The position numbers and the translations under genes were made by a program. Shown here piece by piece: positions 16,726 to 25,371 of a DNA stretch of 53,802 nt (positions are counted from its first letter, which is position 1; each line of letters starts with the position of its first letter). The notes under the pieces were generated by a model. The model made no database searches and had not been told where the DNA came from. It saw nothing but the letters and a program-made list of their open reading frames with translations. Origin of the DNA: Bacteroidales bacterium (GTDB taxonomy: Bacteria > Bacteroidota > Bacteroidia > Bacteroidales > JAEINX01); contig JAEINX010000013.1 of assembly GCA_016342645.1 (NCBI GenBank), positions 1 to 53,802 of the forward strand. The letters run 5' to 3'.

Positions 16726-18702
16726 TTACTCGGTTTCAAAAGGGATATTCAATTCTACTTTTGTACCGGAAGCTTTTCCTGCTTCATCCTTTAAATCAAT
16801 AATTTTAACAGAAATATTTGCCGTCATTTGTTGGTTAACCAATTCTAAGCGTTCTTTTATTAGCTGCATCCCAAGAGATTTTCTTGTTTTAGAACTCTTT
16901 GGTTTTGACGATCCTTCTCTACCAACGCCATCATCAATAATTAAACATTTAATTAGATTATTTTCTTTTTTCAGTTCAATATTTATTTCTCCTTTTTCTT
17001 TTTTCTTTGTAACACCATGTAATATTGAATTTTCAACAAATGGTTGGATAAGCATGGGTGGAATATAGATTCTTTCAATATCTATTTCAGGTTCAATATT
17101 AATTTTGAAATCAAATTTGTTGCTAAACCGCACTTTTTCCAATTCTATATAAAGCTGCAATGTATTAATTTCGTCTTCAAGCGGGATAAACGATTCACGT
17201 GAATTATCTAAAATATATCGCATTAACTTTGCAAATTTTCCAAGATAAATTTCTGCCGAATCGGATTCATTTTCAATAATAAAACTTTTAATAGAATTTA
17301 AGGAATTAAAAATAAAGTGAGGATTCATTTGCGATCGCAGCAGCTTTTGTTCAATTTCAAGATTACTTTTCTCAAGTTCATTCTGAAAATTTCTTTGTTT
17401 CAATTTAAAACGATTAAACAATAAAATTACTAATATGGCAAATAATAAAATAAATACAACTATGAAAATAATTATTCGTTCACGGCTTTTAAGTTTAAGG
17501 GATTGTATTTGTATTTCCTTTTCTTTCTTTTCAGTTTCATATTTGGTTTGCATTTCAGCTATCTGTTTACTGCTGTTTTCATTATATAAAGTATCTTTAA
17601 TCGCAGATAATAATTTATGATAATCAATTGATTTTTCAAACTCATTAGTTGCAAAATAGAGGTCAGAAAAGATTAAATAATTTTCCATTAACATATTTTT
17701 TAAATCCATTTTTGTTGCTATTATTTGAGCCTCAGAAAGAAAATTGATGCCTTTTTCAAATTCATTAAGTTCAATACACAATCCTCCAATCTTATTTAAT
17801 CCAAATGCCAGGCTGTAATTATTACCCGTTTCTCTATTCATTTTAATGGCTTGTTCATACAAATTATATGCTTCATTATAATCTTTTTTATTCCAATACA
17901 CATCAGCCAAATTATGCATTGTTGATGGAATACTATTTTTAGCATCTTGTTGTGTTTTGATTTCTAATGATAGTTTTAATAATACTTCTGCAGTATCGTA
18001 ATTTCCAAAGTCAAGGTTTATATTTCCCATATTATGTAATGCGGTAGCTATTCCCTGTTTATCATTTACCTCTGTACTCAGTTCATAAGTTTTGTTGTAA
18101 TATTCAAGTGCTTTAGCATTCTTATCCAGTTTTTTATATACATTTCCCAAACTATTGTAAATATCAATAATTGTGATTTTTATAATTTTTACTTCCTCTT
18201 CCGAAGTTTCTTCGAGCAACATTTCCTCAGAAATTTGTAGCGATTCGATTAAGTATTTCAATGCTGTGTCATACTCGCCAATACTTTGGTACGACATTCC
18301 AATATAGCTTAAAAGAGTTGTAATTTTTTGCTTGTCATTTAAATTTTTATAAAGGTCTATTGATTTCTGAAAATATTTTATTGCTTCGTGAGATGATCCA
18401 ATTATATAATATACTGTACCTATATATCTTAAAGCAACAGCTTCCTCAATAGTTTTATTTGTTTTTTGTGCCAATTCCAATATTTGTTTTGAATATTCTA
18501 TTGTTTTTGTCGGCTCAGATGAAAAGCTTTTTTTGGCCTGATCCTTCAATATTTTTATCCTTTCGTCAATAGTAGCTGATTTTAATATGTTTTCAAGACT
18601 GTCTGCCTCAGAAGATTGGGAAAATAAAATACCGGAGGAATTAAAAGTAAGAATTAAAACAAAGACCAACTTACAGAACCCTATTAATTTAGATGATGTC
18701 AT
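16726..18702 (-). CDS. TPR-containing sensor histidine kinase (LytS/His_kinase type)
   Basis: This 658-residue protein has a signal/anchor segment, a tetratricopeptide-repeat sensor region (about 60-385, with units such as 'ALRYIGTVYYIIGSSHEAIKY' and 'ATALHNMGNINLDFGNYDTA'), one transmembrane helix ('IIIFIVVFILLFAILVILLF') and a cytoplasmic His_kinase domain. The phospho-acceptor His is in 'SQMNPHFIFNSLNSIKSF'; the ATP site shows 'QPFVENSILHG' and 'IDDGVGREG'. It should phosphorylate the adjacent LytTR regulator. The TPR region is probably periplasmic and may sense a protein or peptide. I prefer the ATG at 18702 over a TTG at 18711. A TACTTTTG box 27 bases upstream fits a short leader. Confidence 0.92.
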   Translation of the reverse strand: MTSSKLIGFCKLVFVLILTFNSSGILFSQSSEADSLENILKSATIDERIKILKDQAKKSFSSEPTKTIEYSKQILELAQKTNKTIEEAVALRYIGTVYYIIGSSHEAIKYFQKSIDLYKNLNDKQKITTLLSYIGMSYQSIGEYDTALKYLIESLQISEEMLLEETSEEEVKIIKITIIDIYNSLGNVYKKLDKNAKALEYYNKTYELSTEVNDKQGIATALHNMGNINLDFGNYDTAEVLLKLSLEIKTQQDAKNSIPSTMHNLADVYWNKKDYNEAYNLYEQAIKMNRETGNNYSLAFGLNKIGGLCIELNEFEKGINFLSEAQIIATKMDLKNMLMENYLIFSDLYFATNEFEKSIDYHKLLSAIKDTLYNENSSKQIAEMQTKYETEKKEKEIQIQSLKLKSRERIIIFIVVFILLFAILVILLFNRFKLKQRNFQNELEKSNLEIEQKLLRSQMNPHFIFNSLNSIKSFIIENESDSAEIYLGKFAKLMRYILDNSRESFIPLEDEINTLQLYIELEKVRFSNKFDFKINIEPEIDIERIYIPPMLIQPFVENSILHGVTKKKEKGEINIELKKENNLIKCLIIDDGVGREGSSKPKSSKTRKSLGMQLIKERLELVNQQMTANISVKIIDLKDEAGKASGTKVELNIPFETE

Positions 18703-18728
18703 ATAAACCAAATTAAAATTAGTTTATC

Positions 18729-18736
18729 CAAAAGTA
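18729..18736 (-). promoter_or_regulatory. Candidate -7 promoter box for the two-component operon
   Basis: Read on the minus strand this is TACTTTTG, a perfect TAnnTTTG. No TTTG is found at the expected -33 spacing, so only the -7 half is supported. Confidence 0.35.
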
Positions 18737-18965
18737 CGAAATTTTTACTACCGGGTAATTTATCCCAACCAATTAGTAAAGCAATTTTTGGAGGTGATGT
18801 AGTTCCTCTGAATCACAAATACAATAACCTCGGGATGGATTGATGGCATGGAAAAATATTTATTAAACACTATCAGGAATTATTACGAAAATATTAATAA
18901 GGTAATAAGGTTTGGTAATGGTGGTTAATTCATTATCTACTAAGGTTTAAAAATCCATACTGACC
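18737..18965. other. Spacer without a recognisable gene
   Basis: Nothing convincing is seen in either strand here; the spacer leads directly into a partial R1 element. Confidence 0.5.
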
Positions 18966-19115
18966 CATGTTGAACTACATCCCATCTATGTACTTATCGA
19001 CGGTTTTTAATGTTTTGCATGGAATTTCGGGAAAGAAAAAAGAAAAATGGGAATGGCGAAACGAATTAAAAAAATATTGCTAAATTTGATCTCAAACCGG
19101 AAGATGTTGGATTTG
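18966..19115 (+). repeat. R1 element, 3' half only (with decayed mini-ORF)
   Basis: Starts at CATGTTGAACTACATCCCATC and runs through the region corresponding to the mini-ORF of other copies ('KFDLKPEDVGF'). One base is missing near 19070, so the frame is shifted; the downstream part still reads DVGF in one frame. Confidence 0.65.
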
Positions 19116-19167
19116 ATAAAGTACAGATCAATAATGCTTAGGGTTTGACATTATTTGGAAAAATCAA

Positions 19168-19563
19168 ATGACGACATTAACTTCAAAATATAATTCTATT
19201 GAATTGGAGAAAATCATTTCTGACTTCTATAATTTGGATTTAAAAGAAACTATCTATAAAATAGCTCTTAAGAAAATAAAAGACATGTTTTCAGGAATAA
19301 TGTGTCAGATTATCTCCTGCCCAGTAACTCCTATCTATCAAGCAAGAGTCAATAAAACCAATGGTTTATTACCCATTAAAGGGTTTAGTTCAACAATGTA
19401 TAAAAATAATAACCGGGTTGCTAGAAAATTAAAGGGTTGTAGTCTGGTTCAACTTTTGTGTAACTTGACAGGAAATTGCAACGCTCCCGAAAGTTTTTCT
19501 GACTGCTACTACTTATACAATTTTCGGATAGCCAAAACACTCTATCACATCAAAATACAGTGA
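19168..19563 (+). CDS. Small protein of unknown function, possibly degenerate
   Basis: I do not recognise this 131-residue product. It starts with a helical stretch ('LEKIISDFYNLDLKETIYK') and contains 'PVTPIYQARVNKTNG', which faintly recalls the beginning of RES-domain NAD-degrading toxins, but the rest does not continue that fold and is rich in Cys and Asn. It may be a frameshifted relic of a longer gene. It follows a partial R1 element and precedes the Fic gene by 107 bases. Confidence 0.35.
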   Translation: MTTLTSKYNSIELEKIISDFYNLDLKETIYKIALKKIKDMFSGIMCQIISCPVTPIYQARVNKTNGLLPIKGFSSTMYKNNNRVARKLKGCSLVQLLCNLTGNCNAPESFSDCYYLYNFRIAKTLYHIKIQ

Positions 19564-19670
19564 TAAATAAATAATGGATTTTTATCAAACAGCAATTGCT
19601 TTGTAAACTAAATTCATTTTTATTATCAAAGCAACTGACTTTGTAAAGTTTTTTAGATTATCTTTACATA

Positions 19671-20744
19671 ATGAAAACCGAAAAGCTAAAAAAATTACCA
19701 ATAAAAACAGATATTGAGAGTAAATCGATTCTCAAAAAATTGACGCTGGCACATAGAGCATTGGCTGAACTAAAGGGAATTGTTTCAAGTATTCCAAATG
19801 AGAGTATTCTAATCAATACTCTAGGACTTCAAGAAGCAAAAGACAGCTCAGCAATTGAGAATATAATTACCACTCAAGATGATATTTACAAAGCAGGATT
19901 AAATCTTGAGGGATTCAAATCTTTGAATGCTAAAGAAGTACAGAATTATATTTCAGCATTGAAATTAGGATTTGAATTAATATCAAGAAGAAAAATATTG
20001 ACTAATAACGACATAATAGAAATCCAGTCAGAATTAGAGAAAAATAATGCAGGATTCAGAAAAGTCCCCGGAACAGTACTGAAAAATGCCGCATTAGGTG
20101 AAATCATCTATAAACCACCACAAGATTACAAAACTATTCAGGAATTAATGTCAAATCTTGAACAATTCATTAATGACGATAGTTTAAATGACTTTGATCC
20201 ACTAGTAAAAATGGCGATTATTCATTACCAATTTGAAAGTATTCATCCATTTTATGATGGAAATGGTAGAACTGGTAGGATAATTAATGTATTATATCTC
20301 GTAATGAAAGACTTACTTGACTTGCCAATTTTATATCTAAGCAGGTATATTATTGAAAATAAGGGAGAGTACTACAAGTTATTACAAGAAGTTAGAGAAA
20401 CTGACAACTTTGAGAATTGGGTACTTTACTTATTAAATGGAGTTGAACAAATTGCTAAAGAGACTATTCTACTCATTGGAAAAATTAGAGAATTAATATT
20501 TGAATATAAAAATTTTCTTAGAAATAATTACAAGTTTTATAGCCAAGACTTATTGAATAATTTGTTTAAGCATCCTTATACTAAAATAGAATTTATTGAA
20601 AAAGACTTGGGTGTTTCCAGAATAACTGCAGCAAAGTATTTGAACCAATTAGCAATAGACGGATTATTGAAAAAAGAGAAATTAGGAACCGGAAATTATT
20701 ATGTCAATTTGAAATTGATTGAAGCCCTAACTGTTAAGAAATAA
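19671..20744 (+). CDS. Fic-domain AMP transferase with N-terminal inhibitory helix and C-terminal winged helix
   Basis: Fic proteins transfer AMP (or another phosphate-containing group) to hydroxyl side chains of target proteins. The catalytic motif 'HPFYDGNGRTGR' (about 196-207) is complete, including the His base and the two Arg of the anion-binding site. Upstream, 'DSSAIENI' (about 61-68) matches the inhibitory (S/T)xxxE(G/N) motif, so the protein is probably a class II Fic that keeps itself off until relieved. The last 90 residues ('IEKDLGVSRITAAKYLNQL') form a winged helix that may bind DNA and autoregulate. Length, 357 residues, is typical. An R1 copy follows its stop by 12 bases. Confidence 0.92.
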   Translation: MKTEKLKKLPIKTDIESKSILKKLTLAHRALAELKGIVSSIPNESILINTLGLQEAKDSSAIENIITTQDDIYKAGLNLEGFKSLNAKEVQNYISALKLGFELISRRKILTNNDIIEIQSELEKNNAGFRKVPGTVLKNAALGEIIYKPPQDYKTIQELMSNLEQFINDDSLNDFDPLVKMAIIHYQFESIHPFYDGNGRTGRIINVLYLVMKDLLDLPILYLSRYIIENKGEYYKLLQEVRETDNFENWVLYLLNGVEQIAKETILLIGKIRELIFEYKNFLRNNYKFYSQDLLNNLFKHPYTKIEFIEKDLGVSRITAAKYLNQLAIDGLLKKEKLGTGNYYVNLKLIEALTVKK

Positions 20745-20756
20745 GGCACTTTGGCC

Positions 20757-20860
20757 AATAAATAGAACTCTGAACCATCTGCAAAGCCTGTTCCGCAACA
20801 GCGGAAAACCAGCTATGAGTCCTCCGAAAAGATAGTAACAGGCTATGTTGAAATACATAG
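20757..20860 (+). repeat. R1 element, copy b (5' half)
   Basis: AATAAATAGAACTCTGAA is followed by the hairpin TTCCGC-AACA-GCGGAA, then TGAGTCCTCCG and the AGCCTG/CAGGCT pair. It begins 12 bases after the Fic stop and ends near TGTTGAAATACAT; the 3' half with the mini-ORF is absent. Confidence 0.75.
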
Positions 20861-20908
20861 AAAATAACCTCTTGATGATTTATATATTTAAAAATAATTC
20901 ACACAAAA

Positions 20909-21730
20909 TTACAACCGTTTCCCAAATTGATTATAATTAATGACTTCAATATTATTTTCATCAAGAAATTGTTTCCAATCTTCATTAAGCCAGAAGTTGA
21001 ATTCGTCAACACGGTTGAGGTAGGAATCATCGCGGTTTTGAGTTGCGGGATGTGTCATGAATTCAACCACATTATACTTTCTGAATGCTTTTGAAATGCT
21101 ATTTTTAAAAATCTCCAAATCGGCTTTTCCAAGAACCGAGAAATCGGGGATAAGGCATTGCGGAGTAGTGAAATGTTTTAAATAGGAATTTGTTGATAAT
21201 GTGAAGATTTTCACTATCTTCATTTTATAATGCGAAAGATTTGTCAGCCTGCAATTTCTGATTTTTTCAATGCGGTTTTTCTTTAGGATATTCAAAATCA
21301 TCGGCCCGATAAAAGGGTATTGATGAATATGTTTATGGCTATCAATATGTGAAACTTTGATGTGATTTTCTTTTAAAAAGTTGAGTTGAGCAAGTATTTC
21401 TTTTTCCAGTTCATTGGTTTTTATTTTCCCGAGGAATGCGTTTTTGATTAAAGCTTTTTGCGATAAAAAAACTTCATTTTCATCAACAAGCGATGATACT
21501 TCCGAAATCGGGGAAATCGGTTTTCCGACCGTGAGGTTCAAATGAAGTCCGCTGGAAATATTATTTAAATCGGGGATTTTTTTTAAGTCATCACTTTCGA
21601 CAAGATTTGCCATGATAGAAAGGCTTGATATTTTTTGTTTTGCAGCAAGAATCAAAATTCCTTCATTTGCAAATTTATCCCACCCAAAATCATCACAATT
21701 TATAATAAGAAATTTATTATTGCTCATCAT
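20909..21730 (-). CDS. YdjC/NaxD-like carbohydrate deacetylase
   Basis: This 273-residue protein has the metal-site signature of the YdjC family: 'INCDDFGWD' near the start, 'SGLHLNLTVG' (about 79-88), 'HIDSHKHIHQYP' and a late 'EFMTHPA'. Members remove acetyl groups from amino sugars; NaxD of Francisella deacetylates undecaprenyl-phosphate N-acetylgalactosamine before it goes to lipid A. This gene is the last of four on the minus strand and overlaps the upstream GT2 gene by 14 bases. Together with an ArnT-like transferase it fits deacetylation of a lipid-linked sugar (inference). An alternative is chitooligosaccharide deacetylase (ChbG-like), which the genomic context makes less likely. Confidence 0.85.
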   Translation of the reverse strand: MMSNNKFLIINCDDFGWDKFANEGILILAAKQKISSLSIMANLVESDDLKKIPDLNNISSGLHLNLTVGKPISPISEVSSLVDENEVFLSQKALIKNAFLGKIKTNELEKEILAQLNFLKENHIKVSHIDSHKHIHQYPFIGPMILNILKKNRIEKIRNCRLTNLSHYKMKIVKIFTLSTNSYLKHFTTPQCLIPDFSVLGKADLEIFKNSISKAFRKYNVVEFMTHPATQNRDDSYLNRVDEFNFWLNEDWKQFLDENNIEVINYNQFGKRL

Positions 21731-22685
21731 TTTGCTTACAGGTTTTTTGCCTTACGATAAACGGGCTTTGATTGTTTTTTGAGAAATAGTTGTAAATCCC
21801 GATTTCGGCAATAATTCCTATACTAATCAAAAACAAGCCTATCAGGGTTAAAGCAATGAAAAACAAAAACTCAGCCATGTAATGTTCCTTAATATGAATT
21901 CCAAAGAATACAGAGCCAACTATAATAATTAACAAGAAAACAATACCGATTAGGAAAAGTATCCCGCCAAATACCCCAAAAAGTCTGAATGGTTTATTCA
22001 TATAAGAAATTATAAATTTCAAAAAAATAAGATCGAGAATAACGAGGAAAACCTTTTTAAGTTTATAATTACTTTTTCCGGCCGTCCGTTCTCTGATTTC
22101 GATAGGGATTTCTTTATGCCTGATTCCATTTTTGGCTACAATAGCCCCGAGAAATCTGTGGGCATCGCCAAGCATATTTATGTTTTCCAATAAATATGAA
22201 CGATATGCCCTAAAAGTTGCTCCGAAATAATTCATTTTCACTCCCGAAATTTGTTTAATGATTGAGTGTGCAAAATTTGCAAGTACTTTTTTCACACGGC
22301 TACCCGGCCTATTGGCTTTTGATCCGCCAACCATATCGTAGCCTTGTTTATTCATTAGGTCGATAAAAGTTGGGATATATTGAGGATTATGCTGAAGATC
22401 GCCATCCATTGCAACTATCACTTCTCCTTTTGCATTTTCAAACCCGGCCCTAAGAGCAATGGTCTGCCCATAATTTCCCGCAAGGTCTATGCCCTTTATT
22501 CTTTTATCTTTTTCAGATAATTCAATGATCTTCGCCCAAGTTTTATCAATACTTCCGTCGTTTATGAATAATACTTCATATTCGTAATCAACTCCTTGCA
22601 AAGCATCAGTGATTTCTTTTGCCAATTGACAGACGTTGTTTTCTTCGTTGTGTGAGGGTATAACTATCGAAATACTTTTAATCAT
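21717..22685 (-). CDS. GT2 polyprenyl-phosphate glycosyltransferase (ArnC/DPM1/FlmF-like)
   Basis: This 322-residue protein begins with a GT2 domain: 'ISIVIPSHNEENNV' as nucleotide-binding strand, 'FINDGSIDKTW', 'DLAGNYGQTIALRAGF', and the metal-binding 'MDGDLQHNP'. Two hydrophobic helices follow at about 235-260 and 270-300. This layout is that of polyprenyl-phosphate sugar synthases, which move a sugar from a nucleotide donor to undecaprenyl phosphate at the inner face of the membrane. It sits between the ArnT-like transferase gene, whose stop overlaps its start by one base (TAATG), and the deacetylase gene, so translation is likely coupled. The sugar is unknown; N-acetylated amino sugars are likely given the neighbour. 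Confidence 0.9.
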   Translation of the reverse strand: MIKSISIVIPSHNEENNVCQLAKEITDALQGVDYEYEVLFINDGSIDKTWAKIIELSEKDKRIKGIDLAGNYGQTIALRAGFENAKGEVIVAMDGDLQHNPQYIPTFIDLMNKQGYDMVGGSKANRPGSRVKKVLANFAHSIIKQISGVKMNYFGATFRAYRSYLLENINMLGDAHRFLGAIVAKNGIRHKEIPIEIRERTAGKSNYKLKKVFLVILDLIFLKFIISYMNKPFRLFGVFGGILFLIGIVFLLIIIVGSVFFGIHIKEHYMAEFLFFIALTLIGLFLISIGIIAEIGIYNYFSKNNQSPFIVRQKTCKQNDEQ

Positions 22686-24295
22686 TATTCATCAAATTTT
22701 ACCAAATTTAGCTTTTTCTTTCCTTCTTTAGTTTCAAACTTATACAAAATTTTGTAAGGCATATTTTTATCATTCACTTTTTCAAGTGCTCTATCATCAA
22801 TTACATAATAGGCTTCGGGGAGAATTTCTTCGGTGTCGTTTTCAATAATTTGCATGTTTTCCTTAGTCATATAATAAGTTGTTCCCCATTGAGTGATTCT
22901 CATATTATAATATCTTAAATCATTATCTCCAACCATTTTTGCAACCTTCACAGCATCCGATTTATATTTATGAACTTCGGGATAACGATTTATCCAATTG
23001 AACCAATTAAATGAAACCTTAGCAATCAATAAAATGAAAACAACATATAAAAGTATATCTTTTTTATTTTTAAAACTTAAATAAACAAATATTCCTGCCA
23101 AAGCAGCCAGCCCGAATGATTTAAAATAAACATAAGAAATATCAAAACCAAGATCAATAAACGGAACTGCTAATAAATATAAAAATATCAGAATTCCAAA
23201 AATCCTGAATGCAATTGTAATTATTTTCATTTGAATTGGAAATTCCTTTGCTTTTTCGACAAAAATATAAATCAAAACTGTGTAAAACAAAGGAATGAGC
23301 ATGATTATATATTTAGGGAAAAATCCCGGTGCCATCCAATAAACCGGAAGATTAAATAGAAAAACTAAGAGATTAAATTTCAAGAAACTATTTTGATTTA
23401 AAATTTTCCAAAACTTGCGGCTGAACATAAAGATTACTAAAAATGTCCATGGAGTATAATGATAAAGAACTTCGAGAGGAAAAACCGAAAAATGAAAAAT
23501 GCTTCGCCAAATTGAATAATCCACTACTGTGCGATGTGTCGATTCGCTGAGTATTACGTTGAAAAGTGTGTCGATTGAATTTTGTTGAGAATAGAAATAA
23601 TAATACAAAGCAACCGGAATTATAAAAGCCAAAACACCGACAAAATGCTGAAGCATGAAAAGCTTTTTGTAGTCTCGTTTGTTTCCGAAAATCACCAATA
23701 AAGTAACTCCCTGAAAAACTATCGAGGGCAATCCTTTTAATAAAAACGTTAGAGCTGCAATGAAATAAGACAATGCAAACAACATCCAGAAATTACTTCG
23801 TTTTTTATAAAAATAAATTACCATCATACCCGTATAAACCAAGCTGGCAAAAGGCATGTCGATTTGGCAAAAATATGCTTCGAACATCAACATTCTAATA
23901 TTCGTAAGAAAAACAAGGGCAGTCAATATTCCGACTTTAGTTCCAAATTCTTTTTTCACAAAAAAGAATATGCTTGCAAACCAAATAAACAAAAACAATA
24001 GGCTGGGAAGACGTAGAACAAACTCATCAAGGTTTCCAAAAATATTATAAAACAATATTAAAATCCAATTGAAAATAGGGGGTTTACAATAATAAAATTC
24101 ACCATGAATTGTTGGAGTAATATAATTACCCGAAATTATCATTTCGAGGGCGACAACACCTCGGGTTGCTTCATCGTTTTGGACAAAAACCGGAAAAAAA
24201 TCTAAGTACATGAACAAAGCTCCGACTAAAAAAATAATTGCCAGCAAATACAAGCCCCACTTTTTATACCACTTCTGAAAATTTGTTTTGTTCAT
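22685..24295 (-). CDS. ArnT/GT83-like membrane glycosyltransferase
   Basis: This 536-residue polytopic membrane protein carries the PMT/ArnT hallmarks: an early cytoplasm-to-periplasm loop with 'VQNDEATRGVVALEMI', where the acidic pair is the catalytic region of GT-C enzymes, then 'YITPTIHGEFYYCKPPIFNW' and 'LRLPSLLFLFIWF'. About a dozen hydrophobic segments follow and a short soluble C-terminal domain ends the protein. ArnT-like enzymes take a sugar from polyprenyl phosphate and attach it to lipid A on the periplasmic face. With the GT2 and the NaxD-like deacetylase it would complete a lipid A amino-sugar route like FlmK/LgmB (inference). It begins 9 bases after the previous gene of the operon. 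Confidence 0.88.
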   Translation of the reverse strand: MNKTNFQKWYKKWGLYLLAIIFLVGALFMYLDFFPVFVQNDEATRGVVALEMIISGNYITPTIHGEFYYCKPPIFNWILILFYNIFGNLDEFVLRLPSLLFLFIWFASIFFFVKKEFGTKVGILTALVFLTNIRMLMFEAYFCQIDMPFASLVYTGMMVIYFYKKRSNFWMLFALSYFIAALTFLLKGLPSIVFQGVTLLVIFGNKRDYKKLFMLQHFVGVLAFIIPVALYYYFYSQQNSIDTLFNVILSESTHRTVVDYSIWRSIFHFSVFPLEVLYHYTPWTFLVIFMFSRKFWKILNQNSFLKFNLLVFLFNLPVYWMAPGFFPKYIIMLIPLFYTVLIYIFVEKAKEFPIQMKIITIAFRIFGILIFLYLLAVPFIDLGFDISYVYFKSFGLAALAGIFVYLSFKNKKDILLYVVFILLIAKVSFNWFNWINRYPEVHKYKSDAVKVAKMVGDNDLRYYNMRITQWGTTYYMTKENMQIIENDTEEILPEAYYVIDDRALEKVNDKNMPYKILYKFETKEGKKKLNLVKFDE

Positions 24296-24304
24296 TAAAA
24301 AATT

Positions 24305-25171
24305 TTATCTATGAAGTATTTTTTTTGCAAAACTAAAATAAATTCCTGCAAAAGAAACTAAGGCCGTAATTATATAAAACATCAGGCTTAAAGCAATTGA
24401 AGTATTTATTTCTAAATGTAGAATTTCGGCTCCATACAAAAAAGTAATTTCTCTGGCGCCTATACCTCCAATAGTTAGCGGCAACGAGGCTGCTATCGAT
24501 GAAATCAGAAAGAGAAAAAGATATTCAGTATATTTATCTTCCTGCCCGAAAGCAATCAAAATCAACATTGCACAAATCACTTGAGCAAGTTGCACGAAAA
24601 ATGAAAAAGTCATAAACCTCGGAAAGCTTTTCACATAATCCGTGAAGAAAAACTTTAACAGAAAATAAAATGAAACTATTGAGGCAGGAATAATTAAAAT
24701 GAACCAATATTTTATTTCTCCCGTAAAATTTGTGAAAACAAACAAGAAAGCTGCAAGACACAGCAAAGCAACTAAGCCGCTGCCGCGATCAAGCACCAAA
24801 GCCCAAAAAAGTTTTTTTACTTTAGTTTTAAAATTTTTGTTGAGTAAGAATATTTTATATCCATCACCTCCAATACCCCCGGGCAGAAATAAATTATAAA
24901 ACATTCCGAGCAAATAGAGTTTAAAATTCGACAATTCGGAAATGTGAACATCTATTTTTTTGAAAAAAGTATTTAATCGAAAAGATGAAAGAAGTTGGGA
25001 TATAATGAAAAGTATTAATGCAGAAAAAATCAGAAGGAGCTTAGAGTTTTTATAAATATCAATAACGAGACGAAGATCAATTTTTGTAAAAACCAAATAT
25101 AAAGCTGTTGCTGTAAAAATCAATTTTATAGCAAGTTTTACGTACTTGTTAATTTTAAATTTATTAAGCAC
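24305..25171 (-). CDS. Flippase-like/LPG-synthase-TM family membrane protein
   Basis: This 288-residue integral membrane protein starts at a GTG and has about seven to eight hydrophobic helices. The segments 'SFRLNTFFKKI', 'LGMFYNLFLPGGIGGDGYKIFLL' and 'LDRGSGLVALLCLA' are hallmarks of the UPF0104/lysylphosphatidylglycerol synthase TM (AglD-like) family. Members occur next to polyprenyl-phosphate glycosyltransferases and are thought to move or handle lipid-linked sugars. It is the first gene of the four-gene minus-strand operon. In the Arn pathway a flippase (ArnE/F) moves the charged lipid-linked sugar across the membrane; this protein could take that place here, but that is inference. Confidence 0.85.
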   Translation of the reverse strand: MLNKFKINKYVKLAIKLIFTATALYLVFTKIDLRLVIDIYKNSKLLLIFSALILFIISQLLSSFRLNTFFKKIDVHISELSNFKLYLLGMFYNLFLPGGIGGDGYKIFLLNKNFKTKVKKLFWALVLDRGSGLVALLCLAAFLFVFTNFTGEIKYWFILIIPASIVSFYFLLKFFFTDYVKSFPRFMTFSFFVQLAQVICAMLILIAFGQEDKYTEYLFLFLISSIAASLPLTIGGIGAREITFLYGAEILHLEINTSIALSLMFYIITALVSFAGIYFSFAKKILHR

Positions 25172-25371
25172 TGTTTGTTTTTTTTAAGGGATAAAAAAGC
25201 ATAATGGTATAAAGGAATTAAAATCTAAGCCGATGATAATATCTTGTATTTTAAACTGAGCGAATTCCATTTATTTCCTTTATTCCTCATATTTCCTTAT
25301 ACCTTTTATCACCCAATTTATATACTGTTTGTTAATTCAATACTAATTAGCTGCTAAAAAAGAAATACGAT

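Noticed and set aside
19168..19563. RES-domain toxin
   Set aside because: Only 'IYQARVNK' fits; the later RES hallmarks are missing.
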